A stretch of 64,000 bases of DNA from Rhodococcus sp. X156 (GTDB lineage Bacteria; Actinomycetota; Actinomycetes; Mycobacteriales; Mycobacteriaceae). A program made the translations under genes and the position numbers. Under the pieces are notes generated by a model. The model saw only the letters and a program-made list of their open reading frames with translations. It was not told where the DNA came from and did no database searches. The stretch is from contig NZ_CP034766.1 in assembly GCF_004006015.1 (NCBI RefSeq), positions 1,831,001-1,895,000 of the forward strand, read 5' to 3'. This document shows, one piece after another, positions 35,101 to 43,186 of this stretch; the first letter of the stretch is position 1; each line of letters begins with the position of its first letter.

Positions 35101-35543
35101 ACCGTCTGGGCCAGGGCGGGCAGCACCGTGACCAGGGCCGGTGCCAGCTCGTGCAGCCGGGTGCCCGCGAGCAGCGCCGCCGGCCCGGTGCCGCCGGCCG
35201 CCTGCACCGCCTCGCCCTCCCCGGCCAGCAGCCGGTCCAGCACCCGTCGGCGCAGGGTGTCCTCGCCCCGGCGGGCGTCGCGCTCCACCGCCACGTCGCC
35301 GAGGAACCCGCTGAGCGCGCGCACCCCCACGCCGGCCGCGGCAACCGCGAGCATCGCCGCGGGACCGTCGCCGCCGGCCTGGCTGCCGCGGGCCACGTCG
35401 GCCAGCGCGGCAGCCAGGCCGGCGGCGAGCAGCACCATGCCCACCACCTGCCCCAGGGCGGCCAGGCCGGCCCGCAGCAGTGCCGCCCGCACACCGGGGA
35501 CACCGGCCAGCGGTGCCAGCGGTCCCCTGGCGGGGACGCTCAC
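32097..35543 (-). CDS. cydDC: Fused CydD-CydC ABC exporter
   Basis: CydDC exports cysteine and glutathione and is required to assemble cytochrome bd. The 1148-residue protein fuses two ABC half-transporters. The first has Walker A GPSGAGKST and LLLDEPTASLD; the second has Walker A GPSGSGKST, signature LSGGE and VLLDEPTAHLD. About six membrane segments precede each ATPase. GTG 35543 overlaps the cydB stop as GTGA. The Ser/Pro/Gln-rich tail of about 35 residues is coded antisense to the GGDEF-EAL gene. Confidence 0.95.
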   Translation of the reverse strand: MSVPARGPLAPLAGVPGVRAALLRAGLAALGQVVGMVLLAAGLAAALADVARGSQAGGDGPAAMLAVAAAGVGVRALSGFLGDVAVERDARRGEDTLRRRVLDRLLAGEGEAVQAAGGTGPAALLAGTRLHELAPALVTVLPALAQTVVVPPVVLVALLATDWLSGVIVACTLPLVPLFMVLVGWHTRERTTAAALALDRIAEHVAELVRGLPVLVGLGRAADQLAALSRLGQAHRVRTMATLRVAFLSALVLEVIATLSMALVAVSIGLRLVHGEMPLQAGLFALLLAPEAFAPLRALGSAHHASEDAAAAVAAAEEVLTGERARPVVQPGPDLAVQDLRVQRHGRAAPAVDGLSLTVAPGEVLALRGPSGAGKSTVLAVLAGTLRDGPRARVTGSVTVPGEVAVVPQFPRTTAPTVAAELVRHGAHEQDVPALLAEVGAPDLAQRRCRTLSPGELARVALARALVRVHRGASVLLLDEPTASLDPAATAVVQQALARVRHQVRTVLVTHEPTLAALADHVVDLPGLPAAVRVPAAPAGSPGPRPSATPPAHQEPQAAVAATSATFTGQTRWPRRALVRAVAAGVGSAAAASTLTAVSGWLIVRAAEQPPVFVLLVAIVGVRFFALVRAVLRWAERLAAHDAALRLAARTRVQLWRALVAQGPAADRTPGRALARVVGDVDLLQELSVRVLTPPWVAGLVLTGTAGVLAVLDPAAGLAVAVVLAAAVALVVAVHRVADRGPARRADELRTVTLQETATALEGAADLRAHGLVAATVAELDRGGRHQGVAARRAALARAASTAVAVLASGGAAVLALGVGRSAVATGAISVPALAVLALAPLGLLDPLVNLGAALRQRRAWQDARTRVAAVLAEPVAAEPPAPVALPRPVESLRTADLWAGWPGGPDVLRGLSLSASAGDGWVVVAGPSGSGKSTLLSVLMAALRPRAGSYQLEEVDTAAVHSADVRSAIAWCPQDAHVFAASVRANLALAAPRGQLREPAMRAALTQVGLDRLVDSLPAGLDTPVGSGGTALSGGERRRLAVARALLADREVVLLDEPTAHLDPPTAAALVQDLRLALRGRTVVCVTHQPTVARPGDLLVQLPDRTPPQPVVPQPQQASRPAAPSPAAKVVSSSRSSSSGGTGRLNR

Positions 35544-36550
35544 GCGGGAACCGAGTGCGGGCCCTGGTCGTCCGCGGTCAGCCGACGGCGGAACACCCAG
35601 TAGCTCCACGCCTCGTACACCAGCACGAACGGCAGCACGAAGGCCGCGACCCAGGTGATGAACACCAGCGTGTAGTGGCTCACCGAGGTGTCGTAGATGG
35701 TGAGGTCAAACGCCTCGGTGAGGGTGGAGGGCACCACCACCGGGTACTGCGCGCCAAAGATCGTGCCCACGCACAGCAGCATGAACAGCGACCACACGGT
35801 GAAGGCCCAGCCCTCCCGGTCGGCCCGCACCAGCCACCAGGCGAGCACTGCGGCCAGCACCGCCACCACGGCGGCGGTGGCGGTGGCGGCGTTGCCGAAC
35901 CGCGCCTGCGCCAGCCCCACCCACACCAGCAGCGGCAGCGCGCCCACCGGCAGCCACGTCTTGGTCAGCCGCCAGGCCCGCGCCCGCACCGGCCCATCGG
36001 TCTTCAGCGCCAGGAAGATGGCGCCGTGCACCACGGAGAAGGCGAGCACGGCCACTGCACCCAGCAGTGCCGTCCAGCCCAGCCCGGAGAACGCCCCGCC
36101 GGTGCGGGTGCCGTCCTCGGCGATGGGCAGGCCCAGCGTGGTCACCGCCAGCGCCGCGCCGATGCCCAGGCAGGCGACGGTGGAGGACACGGTGACGGTG
36201 CGCGTCCACCCCTGGTTCCAGGCCTCGGTGTCGTGGGAGTGGCGCCACTCGAAGCCCACGGCGCGTGCGATCAGGGCCAGCAGCACCACCACGAACGGCA
36301 GGTACATCGCCGGCAGCCAGCTGGCGTACCAGCCGGGGAACGCGGCGAAGATCGCCCCGGCCGCCGTGATCAGCCACACCTCGTTGCCGTCCCACACCGG
36401 GCCGATGGTGCGCAGCATCAGCGTGCGCTCGGCGTCCCCGCGGGCGAGCACGGGCACCAGCATGGCCACCCCGAAGTCGAAGCCCTCCAGCAGCAGGAAC
36501 CCCATCCACAGCACCACGATGGCGATGAACCACACCGTCTCCAGGTCCAC
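35540..36550 (-). CDS. cydB: Cytochrome bd oxidase subunit II CydB
   Basis: CydB pairs with CydA in the high-affinity quinol oxidase. The 336-residue protein has about eight membrane segments and the family N-terminus (WMGFLLLEGFDFGVAMLVP), then RTIGPVWDGNEVWLITAAGA. Length is normal. It lies 79 bases after cydA. Confidence 0.96.
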   Translation of the reverse strand: MDLETVWFIAIVVLWMGFLLLEGFDFGVAMLVPVLARGDAERTLMLRTIGPVWDGNEVWLITAAGAIFAAFPGWYASWLPAMYLPFVVVLLALIARAVGFEWRHSHDTEAWNQGWTRTVTVSSTVACLGIGAALAVTTLGLPIAEDGTRTGGAFSGLGWTALLGAVAVLAFSVVHGAIFLALKTDGPVRARAWRLTKTWLPVGALPLLVWVGLAQARFGNAATATAAVVAVLAAVLAWWLVRADREGWAFTVWSLFMLLCVGTIFGAQYPVVVPSTLTEAFDLTIYDTSVSHYTLVFITWVAAFVLPFVLVYEAWSYWVFRRRLTADDQGPHSVPA

Positions 36551-36593
36551 GATGGCTCTCCTGCCGGGTCAGGGGTGCTGCTCAGCCGCACCA

Positions 36594-36639
36594 GGTCAGT
36601 AGGCGTCCGGGGTCAGTAGGCGTCCGGGGTCAGTAGGCG
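36594..36639. repeat. 17-base tandem repeat spanning the cydA stop
   Basis: GGTCAGTAGGCG starts at 36594, 36611 and 36628, a period of exactly 17 bases. On the minus strand each copy reads GCCTACTGACC, so the Tyr-stop end of cydA is repeated downstream. It looks like replication slippage and has no obvious operator character. Confidence 0.85.
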
Positions 36640-38228
36640 AACGACAGGACCCCGTCCTCCTCGCGGGCGTCGTCGCGGCGCCGCCCGTCGGGGTCCTGCG
36701 GGCGGTCCGGCCCCTGCGGCCCACCGCCGTCGCTGGACGGTGGCTCGCTGGAGGAGGTGCCGCCGGCATCGGTGGGCACACCCTTGCGGACGAACTTCAC
36801 GACGAGCCAGAGCTCGACCACCGCGAGCGCGCCGTAGAGCAGGGTGAGGGAGATCAGCGAGGTCAGCACCTCGGCGCCGCCGACCCCGGGCGAGACAGCC
36901 TGGGCGGTGAAGAACCACACCCGCTGGTCCAGCGGCACGTCTGGGTTGGGCGCCACCACGAACGGCTGGCGGCCCATCTCGGTGAAGACCCAGCCGGCGG
37001 AGTTGGCCACGAACGGCGCGAAGATCGTGGCCACCGCCAACCACGTTCCCCCGCTGCTCACCAACCGGTTGTCGGGCAGGCGACCCTTCCTGGTCACCCA
37101 CAGCGCGAGCGCGGAGACGATCGCGGAGACGAAGCCGAGCCCGATCATCAGGCGGAAGCCCCAGTACGTCACCGCCAGCAGCGGCTGGTAGTCGATCGGC
37201 TGACCCGCCCGCTCGCCCAGCACGGCCGGATCGTCGGGATAGCTGGTGCCGTAGGCAGCCTGGTACTCCTGCTTGAGCTGGTTCACCCCGGGCACCGGGT
37301 CGCTGAAGTTGCCGTGCGCCAGCAGGCTGAGCACTCCGGGAATGGTCACCGAGTGCACGTCGTCGCACTGGTTGCTGTTGGCCTTGCCCACCGCGAACAC
37401 GGAGAACGCCGCCGGCTGCTCGGTGTTGCACAGCGCCTCCGCCGAGGACATCTTCATCGGCTGCTGCTGGTACATCAGCTTGCCCTGCCAGTCGCCGGTG
37501 AGCGTGACCAGCACGAACGCCACCACCGACACCCAGCCGCCCAGGCGCAGCGACTTCATCCACACGCCGTGCTCGAGGTCGTTGGTGGGCAGCTCCTCCT
37601 TGCGCCGGCGGTTCAGGTGGTACCAGGCCACCCCGACGAGCAGCGCCCCGGCCACCGCGAGCGCGCCGGAGATGACGTGGCTGAAGGCGGCCAGCAGGGT
37701 GTTGTTGGTCAGCACCGCCCACACGTCGTTGAGCACCGGGGTGCCGTCGGCGTCACGGGTGACGCCCACCGGGTGCTGCATCCAGGAGTTGGCGCCCAGG
37801 ATGAAGTACGCCGAGGCGATCGAGCCGCCCACCGCCAGCCAGATGGACGCCAGGTGCACCTTCTTGGGGATGCGCCCCCAGCCGAAGATCCACACGCCGA
37901 GGAACACCGACTCCAGGAAGAACGCCACCAGCGCCTCCAGCGCCAGCAGCGACCCGAACATGTCGCCCACGAACTTGCTGTACTCGCTCCACGCCAGGCC
38001 GAACTGGAACTCCTGCACCAGCCCGGTGGCCACGCCGAGGGCGAAGTTGATCAGGTAGATGCGGCCCCAGAACCGGGTCATCCGCAGCCAGGTCGCACTG
38101 CCGGTGCGCACCCAGAGGGTGTTCATGGCGACCACCAGGATGCCGAGACCGAGGGTCAGCGGAACCATGATGAAGTGGTAGACGGTGGTGATGCCGAACT
38201 GCCACCGGGCGATGTCGAGAACGTCCAC
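36630..38228 (-). CDS. cydA: Cytochrome bd oxidase subunit I CydA
   Basis: CydA holds the three haems and the quinol site. The 532-residue protein starts LDIARWQFGITTVYHFIMVP with the haem ligand His18. The GRIPKKVHLASIWL segment and a short Q-loop type layout follow, with about nine membrane segments. A Ser/Gly/Asp-rich tail of about 40 residues ends the protein. cydA-cydB-cydDC is a full bd module and needs no other structural gene. Confidence 0.97.
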   Translation of the reverse strand: MDVLDIARWQFGITTVYHFIMVPLTLGLGILVVAMNTLWVRTGSATWLRMTRFWGRIYLINFALGVATGLVQEFQFGLAWSEYSKFVGDMFGSLLALEALVAFFLESVFLGVWIFGWGRIPKKVHLASIWLAVGGSIASAYFILGANSWMQHPVGVTRDADGTPVLNDVWAVLTNNTLLAAFSHVISGALAVAGALLVGVAWYHLNRRRKEELPTNDLEHGVWMKSLRLGGWVSVVAFVLVTLTGDWQGKLMYQQQPMKMSSAEALCNTEQPAAFSVFAVGKANSNQCDDVHSVTIPGVLSLLAHGNFSDPVPGVNQLKQEYQAAYGTSYPDDPAVLGERAGQPIDYQPLLAVTYWGFRLMIGLGFVSAIVSALALWVTRKGRLPDNRLVSSGGTWLAVATIFAPFVANSAGWVFTEMGRQPFVVAPNPDVPLDQRVWFFTAQAVSPGVGGAEVLTSLISLTLLYGALAVVELWLVVKFVRKGVPTDAGGTSSSEPPSSDGGGPQGPDRPQDPDGRRRDDAREEDGVLSFAY

Positions 38229-38327
38229 AGCCGGACCTCCACCCGGTCGGTGATTGCGTCTCGTTCCAGTTCTACGCCCCGAACGGCGGGGTTACGACAC
38301 TCCGAGCAGGCACACCAGCACGCGCGG

Positions 38328-38777
38328 TCAGGGCGGCTCCACCGTGGGCGCGTGGGGCAGCCGCCACCCCAGCACCACCACCGCGACCCCCACGATCCCG
38401 AAAACCACTTCCAGCGGCTGGAACCCGAGCCACGCGAGCACGAAGACCTCAAAGATCACCAGTGCGACGCCAGCAGCGATGGACAGCTCGCGAGCCCAGC
38501 GTCCCCCGATCCACTGCCAGGTCCCGATGGCGAGGAACCCGACTCCCACCAGCACCGCCAGCAGCATCCCCGGAAGGCGCCAGCTGGTGAAGGGGCTGCC
38601 GGCCAGGTCAGGCAGTCCGGCCCCGAGCATCGACCCGTCCGCCCGGGCGACCAGAGCCAGCCCACCGATCACCCCCAGCAGCCCGGTGAACCACTCCAGG
38701 CACACCAGCAACCGGCCCGCGAGGCTCGGGCGGCGTCCTGCCAGGTCCTGCTGCGATCCCTCCGCGACTGGTCCCAC
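38328..38777 (-). CDS. Small four-helix membrane protein
   Basis: A 149-residue protein with four predicted membrane segments (about 21-43, 65-85, 90-112 and 117-137). I do not recognise the family. GTG 38777 is the best start; longer in-frame extensions enter low-quality sequence. It could be coupled to the cyd operon by position but is 100 bases downstream of the cydA start on the same strand, so it is upstream in transcription. Confidence 0.55.
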   Translation of the reverse strand: MGPVAEGSQQDLAGRRPSLAGRLLVCLEWFTGLLGVIGGLALVARADGSMLGAGLPDLAGSPFTSWRLPGMLLAVLVGVGFLAIGTWQWIGGRWARELSIAAGVALVIFEVFVLAWLGFQPLEVVFGIVGVAVVVLGWRLPHAPTVEPP

Positions 38778-39065
38778 GAGGCGATCATGCCGCACCGAGC
38801 GGCGCGGGTCCTGTTGGCCGGACGCGGCCGGTGCAGCGCCGTTTCGAATCCCCTTTCCGCAGCCCGACTGACACGCCGAATACGCAGTGGGCCAAGCGAT
38901 TCCCGTTTTCCTGGTGGTGTGCCATGATTTCGCCCTGAGCTCACTGCCTGCAGTGGACACAGCACGCACTGCATTGGTCATCGGCACCCGACCGTGCGCC
39001 GTCTCCCGGCGGCCTTTCCCCCGCGACCTTTCCCCCGCGACCCTTGCCCCACAGAACGGTGACCG
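38778..39065. other. Intergenic region with a 14-base tandem repeat
   Basis: This 288-base gap holds the divergent starts of a membrane protein and a secreted protease gene. It is less GC-rich than its surroundings around 38,870-38,960. CCTTTCCCCCGCGA occurs at 39013-39026 and immediately again at 39027-39040, followed by a third partial copy. No clear promoter hexamers or hairpins were identified. Confidence 0.5.
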
Positions 39066-39980
39066 ATGCCCCTTTCCCTCCGCCGGCTCTCCGCCGCCGC
39101 GAGTCTCACCTGCTGCCTGGTCCTGGCCCCGACCACGGTGGCGCTGCACCCGGCCCTGGCGGCCACCCCGGTGCCGGCAGCTGCTCCGGCCCCGCCGGAC
39201 GCGCTGACCTGGCACACCGACGGGCCCGACGTCGCCGAGGCCCCCGTCGCTGCCTCGCAGGGCTCCGGGCCGGAGCTGGCGGTCTCCGGCTCCACCGCCT
39301 ACCGGCTCAACCTCAACCCGGACAGCACGGTGGTGCGCTGGGACGCCTGCCGCCCCATCCACTACCGGCTGAACCTGGCGGCCCAGCCGGACGCACTGGG
39401 CGACGTGCAGACGGCACTCCAGGAGATCACTGCGGCCAGCGGCCTGATCTTCGTCCACGACGGCCCCAGCACCGAGATCCCGCAGGCGCACGGCGCGCAG
39501 GCCGAGTCGCCGCTGCTCATCGCGATGGCCACCGCGGAGGGCCCGTTCGCCTCCGAGCTGCTGGCCGAGGCCTCCCCGCACACCCTGGGCATCGCCGGGT
39601 GGGGTGCCGCTCGCACCGGCGCGGACGAGGACGCCCAGCACTGGCAGATCACCTCCGCGTACGTGGTGATCAACGCAGCCAGCGAGCTGCGCCCCGGCTC
39701 AGGGGCGGGCCTGTCCGCCTCCCGGGTGCGGGTGCTCATGCACGAGGTGGCCCACGCGGTGGGACTCAGCCACGTCAGCGACCGCCACCAGGTGATGTAC
39801 CCGGTGACCGCCGGACAGGCCGCGGTGTGGGGGCCCGGCGACCTGGCTGGGCTGGCCCGGGTGGGCACGTCCGCCGGCTGCATCGGCCAGCAGCCTCCCG
39901 CCGCCACCGTCCCCGTCGATCCGTGGCAGCTGTTCTGGGACTGGCTGCTCAGCCTGCTGCGGGCCTGGCTGGGAATCTAG
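39066..39980 (+). CDS. Secreted metzincin-type zinc protease
   Basis: The 304-residue protein has a signal peptide (residues 1 to about 33), a proline/alanine-rich stretch and a matrixin-like domain. The zinc motif HEVAHAVGLSH begins at residue 226, and VMYP follows at the expected distance as the Met-turn. The third histidine is present, so it should be active. Substrate is unknown. No propeptide cysteine switch was seen. The C-terminal 40 residues form a hydrophobic tail. It overlaps the DJ-1/PfpI gene by 4 bases tail to tail. Confidence 0.85.
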   Translation: MPLSLRRLSAAASLTCCLVLAPTTVALHPALAATPVPAAAPAPPDALTWHTDGPDVAEAPVAASQGSGPELAVSGSTAYRLNLNPDSTVVRWDACRPIHYRLNLAAQPDALGDVQTALQEITAASGLIFVHDGPSTEIPQAHGAQAESPLLIAMATAEGPFASELLAEASPHTLGIAGWGAARTGADEDAQHWQITSAYVVINAASELRPGSGAGLSASRVRVLMHEVAHAVGLSHVSDRHQVMYPVTAGQAAVWGPGDLAGLARVGTSAGCIGQQPPAATVPVDPWQLFWDWLLSLLRAWLGI

Positions 39981-40531
39981 CTCCGCTCCAGGCCGAAGGC
40001 GCGCAGCATCGCGGTGGTGAAGGCGGGGAGGTCGGCCGAGCCCCGGCTGGTGACCAGCACCCAGCCGTCGGCCGGGCACACCTGCACCTCGCCGTCCACC
40101 CACTGCGCGCCGGCGTTGACCAGGTCCGTGGCGATGCTGGGCGTGGAGGTCATGGTCTTGCCCCCCGCCACGTGCGCCTCCACCAGCAGCCACGGCGCGT
40201 GTCCGACCGCCGCGACGGGCCTGCCCTCGCCGACCCAGTCCCGGACCAGCTCCACGGCGGAGGACTGCAGCCGCAGAGCATCGGCGCCGACCAGCCCACC
40301 GGGCAGCACCAGCCCGTCGTAGTCCCCCAGCACGGCCTGCTCGACGCTGACGTCCACCTCCAGCTCCAGGCCGCGCTCAAGGTCGTCCAGGGCGCGCACG
40401 CCGGCTCCGGGCTCCAGCGTGGACAGCAGCCTCGGCACCCCGCCGGCGTCGAGCACCGCCTGGGTGCAGGCGAGCACGTCCTCCTGCTCCGCACCTTCCG
40501 GTGCCACCAGGAAAGCGATTGTTCGCGGCAT
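39977..40531 (-). CDS. DJ-1/PfpI family protein lacking the nucleophile cysteine
   Basis: The 184-residue protein has the PfpI/YhbO fold: VAPEGAEQEDVLACTQAVLD, YDGLVLPGGLVGADALR and VRDWVGEGRPVAAVGHAPWL. In the family the elbow reads CHxPW; here it is GHAPW, so the catalytic cysteine is a glycine. Deglycase or peptidase activity is not expected. Active-site glutamate (PEGAEQED) is present. ATG 40531 gives the family N-terminus MPRTIAFLVAPEG. Confidence 0.85.
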   Translation of the reverse strand: MPRTIAFLVAPEGAEQEDVLACTQAVLDAGGVPRLLSTLEPGAGVRALDDLERGLELEVDVSVEQAVLGDYDGLVLPGGLVGADALRLQSSAVELVRDWVGEGRPVAAVGHAPWLLVEAHVAGGKTMTSTPSIATDLVNAGAQWVDGEVQVCPADGWVLVTSRGSADLPAFTTAMLRAFGLERS

Positions 40532-40681
40532 GTTCGGTGCTCCCTTCCGCCGAGTCGCGGAACCGCGAACAGCTGACTGTCTTGTCGTCGAAAGGGCCGA
40601 TTTCCGCCATTTTCCGGCCGTGTCGATCGCGGTTTCCCCCGCAACTCTCCTAGGCTCGCGCTGTCCGCGCTTGGGGGAGCC

Positions 40682-42532
40682 ATGACAGCAGAAAACAAGA
40701 CTGACCAGCGGATTGACCGAATTGCTGGCCTTGACGGCATTCGCGCGCTCGCCATCATCGCCGTTCTGGTGTTTCACCTTCGACCCGACTCACTGCCCGG
40801 GGGGTACCTCGGAGTCGACGTGTTCTTCGTGGTGAGCGGATTCCTCATCACCACGCTGCTGCACCGAGAGTGGCTGGCCCGTGGCCACCTCGACCTGCGG
40901 CGCTTCTGGGTGCGTCGGGCGCGTCGGCTGCTGCCCGCCCTGGTGCTCGTGGTGGTGGTCAGCACCGGTCTGGGTTGGCTCGTCGGTGACGACCTGCTGG
41001 TGAACATCGATCGGCAGACGCTCGGCGTGCTCACGTTCAGCAACAACTGGGTGGAGATCTCCGCCGGCAGCAGCTACTTCGCCCACACCTCTCCCCTGCT
41101 GTTCATGAACTTCTGGTCGCTGGCCGTGGAGGAGCAGTTCTACCTGCTGTGGCCGCTGGTGTTCCTGGCCCTGGTGACGGCGGTGCGCAACCCGCGGTGG
41201 CGGGTGTGGCTGGTGCTGGGGGCGGCGGCCGCCTCAGCACTGGCCATGGCCGCGCTCGTCGCCCGTGGCGCCGCCACGACCCGCGTCTACTACGGGACCG
41301 ACACCCATCTCTTCGGGCTGATGATCGGCGCCGCCCTCGCGCTGGCCCACACCCAGCAGGGCAGCGTGCTGCACTCCCGGGCCTGGCGACGAGTGTGCGT
41401 GCCGGTCGGGGCGGCGGCCCTGCTGGGGCTGGTGGCGCTGGCTCTGGTGCTCGCCCAGGACAGCGCCGTCACCTTCCGTGGCGGCATCGTGGCCGCGTCG
41501 GCTCTGACCGCACTGGTGATCGCCGGGGTGCTCGGTGGTGAGGGCGTGCTCCGCCAAGGCCTGCGCCTGCCGGTGCTGGAGTGGGTGGGGCAGCGCTCCT
41601 ACGGCATCTACCTGTGGCACTGGCCGATGATCCTGGTGGTCACCGCCGCGCTGCCGCCGACGCTCGAGGACTCCCCGCTGAGCTGGCTCGGCCGGCTGGT
41701 GGCCCTGGTGCTCACCCTGGTGCTGGCGGCACTGTCCTACCGGTGGCTGGAGCTGCCGGTGCGCCAGCGCGGCTTCCGCGGCGCCGGCCGGAGCTTCGCC
41801 GCGGCGCTGCGCCGTCCCGCCGACCCGCTGCCCCGCACCAGCGCGGCGGTGGCCGTGGGGCTGGTCGCGGTGAGCGCCTTCGCGGTGGTCACCGCGCCGG
41901 ACAAGTCGCAGGTGCAGCGGGACATCGAGGCCAACACCGCGCTCGTCGAGGGCTCGCTGGCCGAGCCTGGGCCACCCGCCGCCGCACCCGCCGCGCCCGG
42001 CCCGCCGGGGCTGGTCGCCGACGCGCACACCGCCGTCGGTCCCGCGTTCGCCATGCCCACCGGCCCCGAGATCACCGCCTTCGGCGACTCGCTGGTGGTC
42101 ACCACCGCCCGCGGGCTCATCGACCGCTTCCCCGGCATCATGATCGACGCCAAGTCCAACCGGCAGTGGCCGGCGGGCGAGGAGGCGGTGCAGGCGCGGC
42201 TGGCGGAGGGCACGGTGCGCCGGGCGGTGCTGATCGACTTCGGCACCAACGCCGGCGTGCAGGACCCCGAGCTGGTGCGCCGGGTGCTGGCCTCGCTGGG
42301 ACCGTCCCGGATGATCGTGCTGGTCAACCTCTTCGGCTCGTGGGAGGAGCACAACCCGATCCTCGCCGAGGTGGCCGCGGGCTTCCCCAACGTGGTGGTG
42401 GCTGACTGGCACGCGGCGATCTCAGCCCGGCCGGACCTGCTGCAGGCCGACGGGGTGCACCCGGGCATCGTCGGCAGCCGGCTCTACGCCGACGTGGTCA
42501 AGGACGCCTTTCACCGCCTGTCCACCCGGTGA
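40682..42532 (+). CDS. OafA-type membrane acyltransferase with SGNH domain
   Basis: The 616-residue protein has an acyltransferase-3 domain with about ten membrane segments (residues about 15-410): GLDGIRALAIIAVLVFHLRP, GGYLGVDVFFVVSGFLIT and RRARRLLPAL. An extracytoplasmic SGNH-type domain follows (FGDSLVV at about 462, then TNAG and DGVHPG). Such proteins O-acetylate cell-wall or surface polysaccharides. A GGGGGAG ribosome site precedes ATG 40682. It has its own upstream region of about 150 bases. Confidence 0.92.
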   Translation: MTAENKTDQRIDRIAGLDGIRALAIIAVLVFHLRPDSLPGGYLGVDVFFVVSGFLITTLLHREWLARGHLDLRRFWVRRARRLLPALVLVVVVSTGLGWLVGDDLLVNIDRQTLGVLTFSNNWVEISAGSSYFAHTSPLLFMNFWSLAVEEQFYLLWPLVFLALVTAVRNPRWRVWLVLGAAAASALAMAALVARGAATTRVYYGTDTHLFGLMIGAALALAHTQQGSVLHSRAWRRVCVPVGAAALLGLVALALVLAQDSAVTFRGGIVAASALTALVIAGVLGGEGVLRQGLRLPVLEWVGQRSYGIYLWHWPMILVVTAALPPTLEDSPLSWLGRLVALVLTLVLAALSYRWLELPVRQRGFRGAGRSFAAALRRPADPLPRTSAAVAVGLVAVSAFAVVTAPDKSQVQRDIEANTALVEGSLAEPGPPAAAPAAPGPPGLVADAHTAVGPAFAMPTGPEITAFGDSLVVTTARGLIDRFPGIMIDAKSNRQWPAGEEAVQARLAEGTVRRAVLIDFGTNAGVQDPELVRRVLASLGPSRMIVLVNLFGSWEEHNPILAEVAAGFPNVVVADWHAAISARPDLLQADGVHPGIVGSRLYADVVKDAFHRLSTR

Positions 42533-42577
42533 CGCCCGAGGACGCCCGAGCCACCGCCGCGCCGCACCCCGTCCAGG

Positions 42578-43186
42578 TCAGTGGTCGGCACAGCACGGCG
42601 TGGGGGTGGGCGACTCGAACGGCACCAGCACGCCCCCGGCGGCGTGCTCCACCACCAGCACCAGCTCCCCGCCGCGCCAGGTGGGACGCACGTGCTCCCG
42701 CGTGCGCAGCAGCACGTCGTCGGGGCAGGGAGCGCCCAGCACCTCCACCCGATCCACCGCCGTCTGCGCCACCACCCGGGCCAGCGGGACCGTCCCGGTC
42801 AGACCCAGCGAGCCGGGGAACTGCACCAGCCGGCCGCTGGTCCGCCCGACGTGCGCGGCCACCCCCTGCGCCGCCGCCAGGACCGACCCACCGCCGCTGG
42901 TGGAGCTGGGGCCGGTGGAGCGGGGGCCGCAGCACACCGCAGCCCGCGGCCAGCGCTGCCGCACCGCCGCCACGCCGCCGCGCCACACCGCCTCCGGGTC
43001 GGCCCCCGGCAGCGCCACCGACACGGTCAGGTGCGGCACCGGTCCGCACCGGCTGAGGTGGGTGGCCACCACCGCGGTCCCCGGGGCGTGCTCGAGCAGC
43101 CGCCGCACGTGGTCGGCGACCTCGTCGACCTCGCGCAGCGTCTCGCTGAGCACGTCCACGCCCACCACCAGGGCGGGCGCGCTCAC
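42578..43186 (-). CDS. Hypothetical protein coupled to PHP protein
   Basis: A 202-residue soluble protein that I do not recognise. It starts at GTG 43186, overlapping the stop of the PHP gene as GTGA, so the two are probably co-translated. It has a Ser/Gly-rich stretch in the middle and ends in a Cys-Cys-Ala-Asp-His tail that could bind metal. No membrane segment or signal peptide is seen. Confidence 0.6.
   Translation of the reverse strand: MSAPALVVGVDVLSETLREVDEVADHVRRLLEHAPGTAVVATHLSRCGPVPHLTVSVALPGADPEAVWRGGVAAVRQRWPRAAVCCGPRSTGPSSTSGGGSVLAAAQGVAAHVGRTSGRLVQFPGSLGLTGTVPLARVVAQTAVDRVEVLGAPCPDDVLLRTREHVRPTWRGGELVLVVEHAAGGVLVPFESPTPTPCCADH

Noticed and set aside
32722-35658. Long plus-strand open frames of 800-980 codons over cydDC
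   Set aside because: Composition is that of a GC-rich shadow of cydDC; the minus-strand frame has full ABC transporter motifs.
39013-39040. Tandem CCTTTCCCCCGCGA as a start of a CRISPR-like array
   Set aside because: Only two full copies without spacers; simple tandem duplication.
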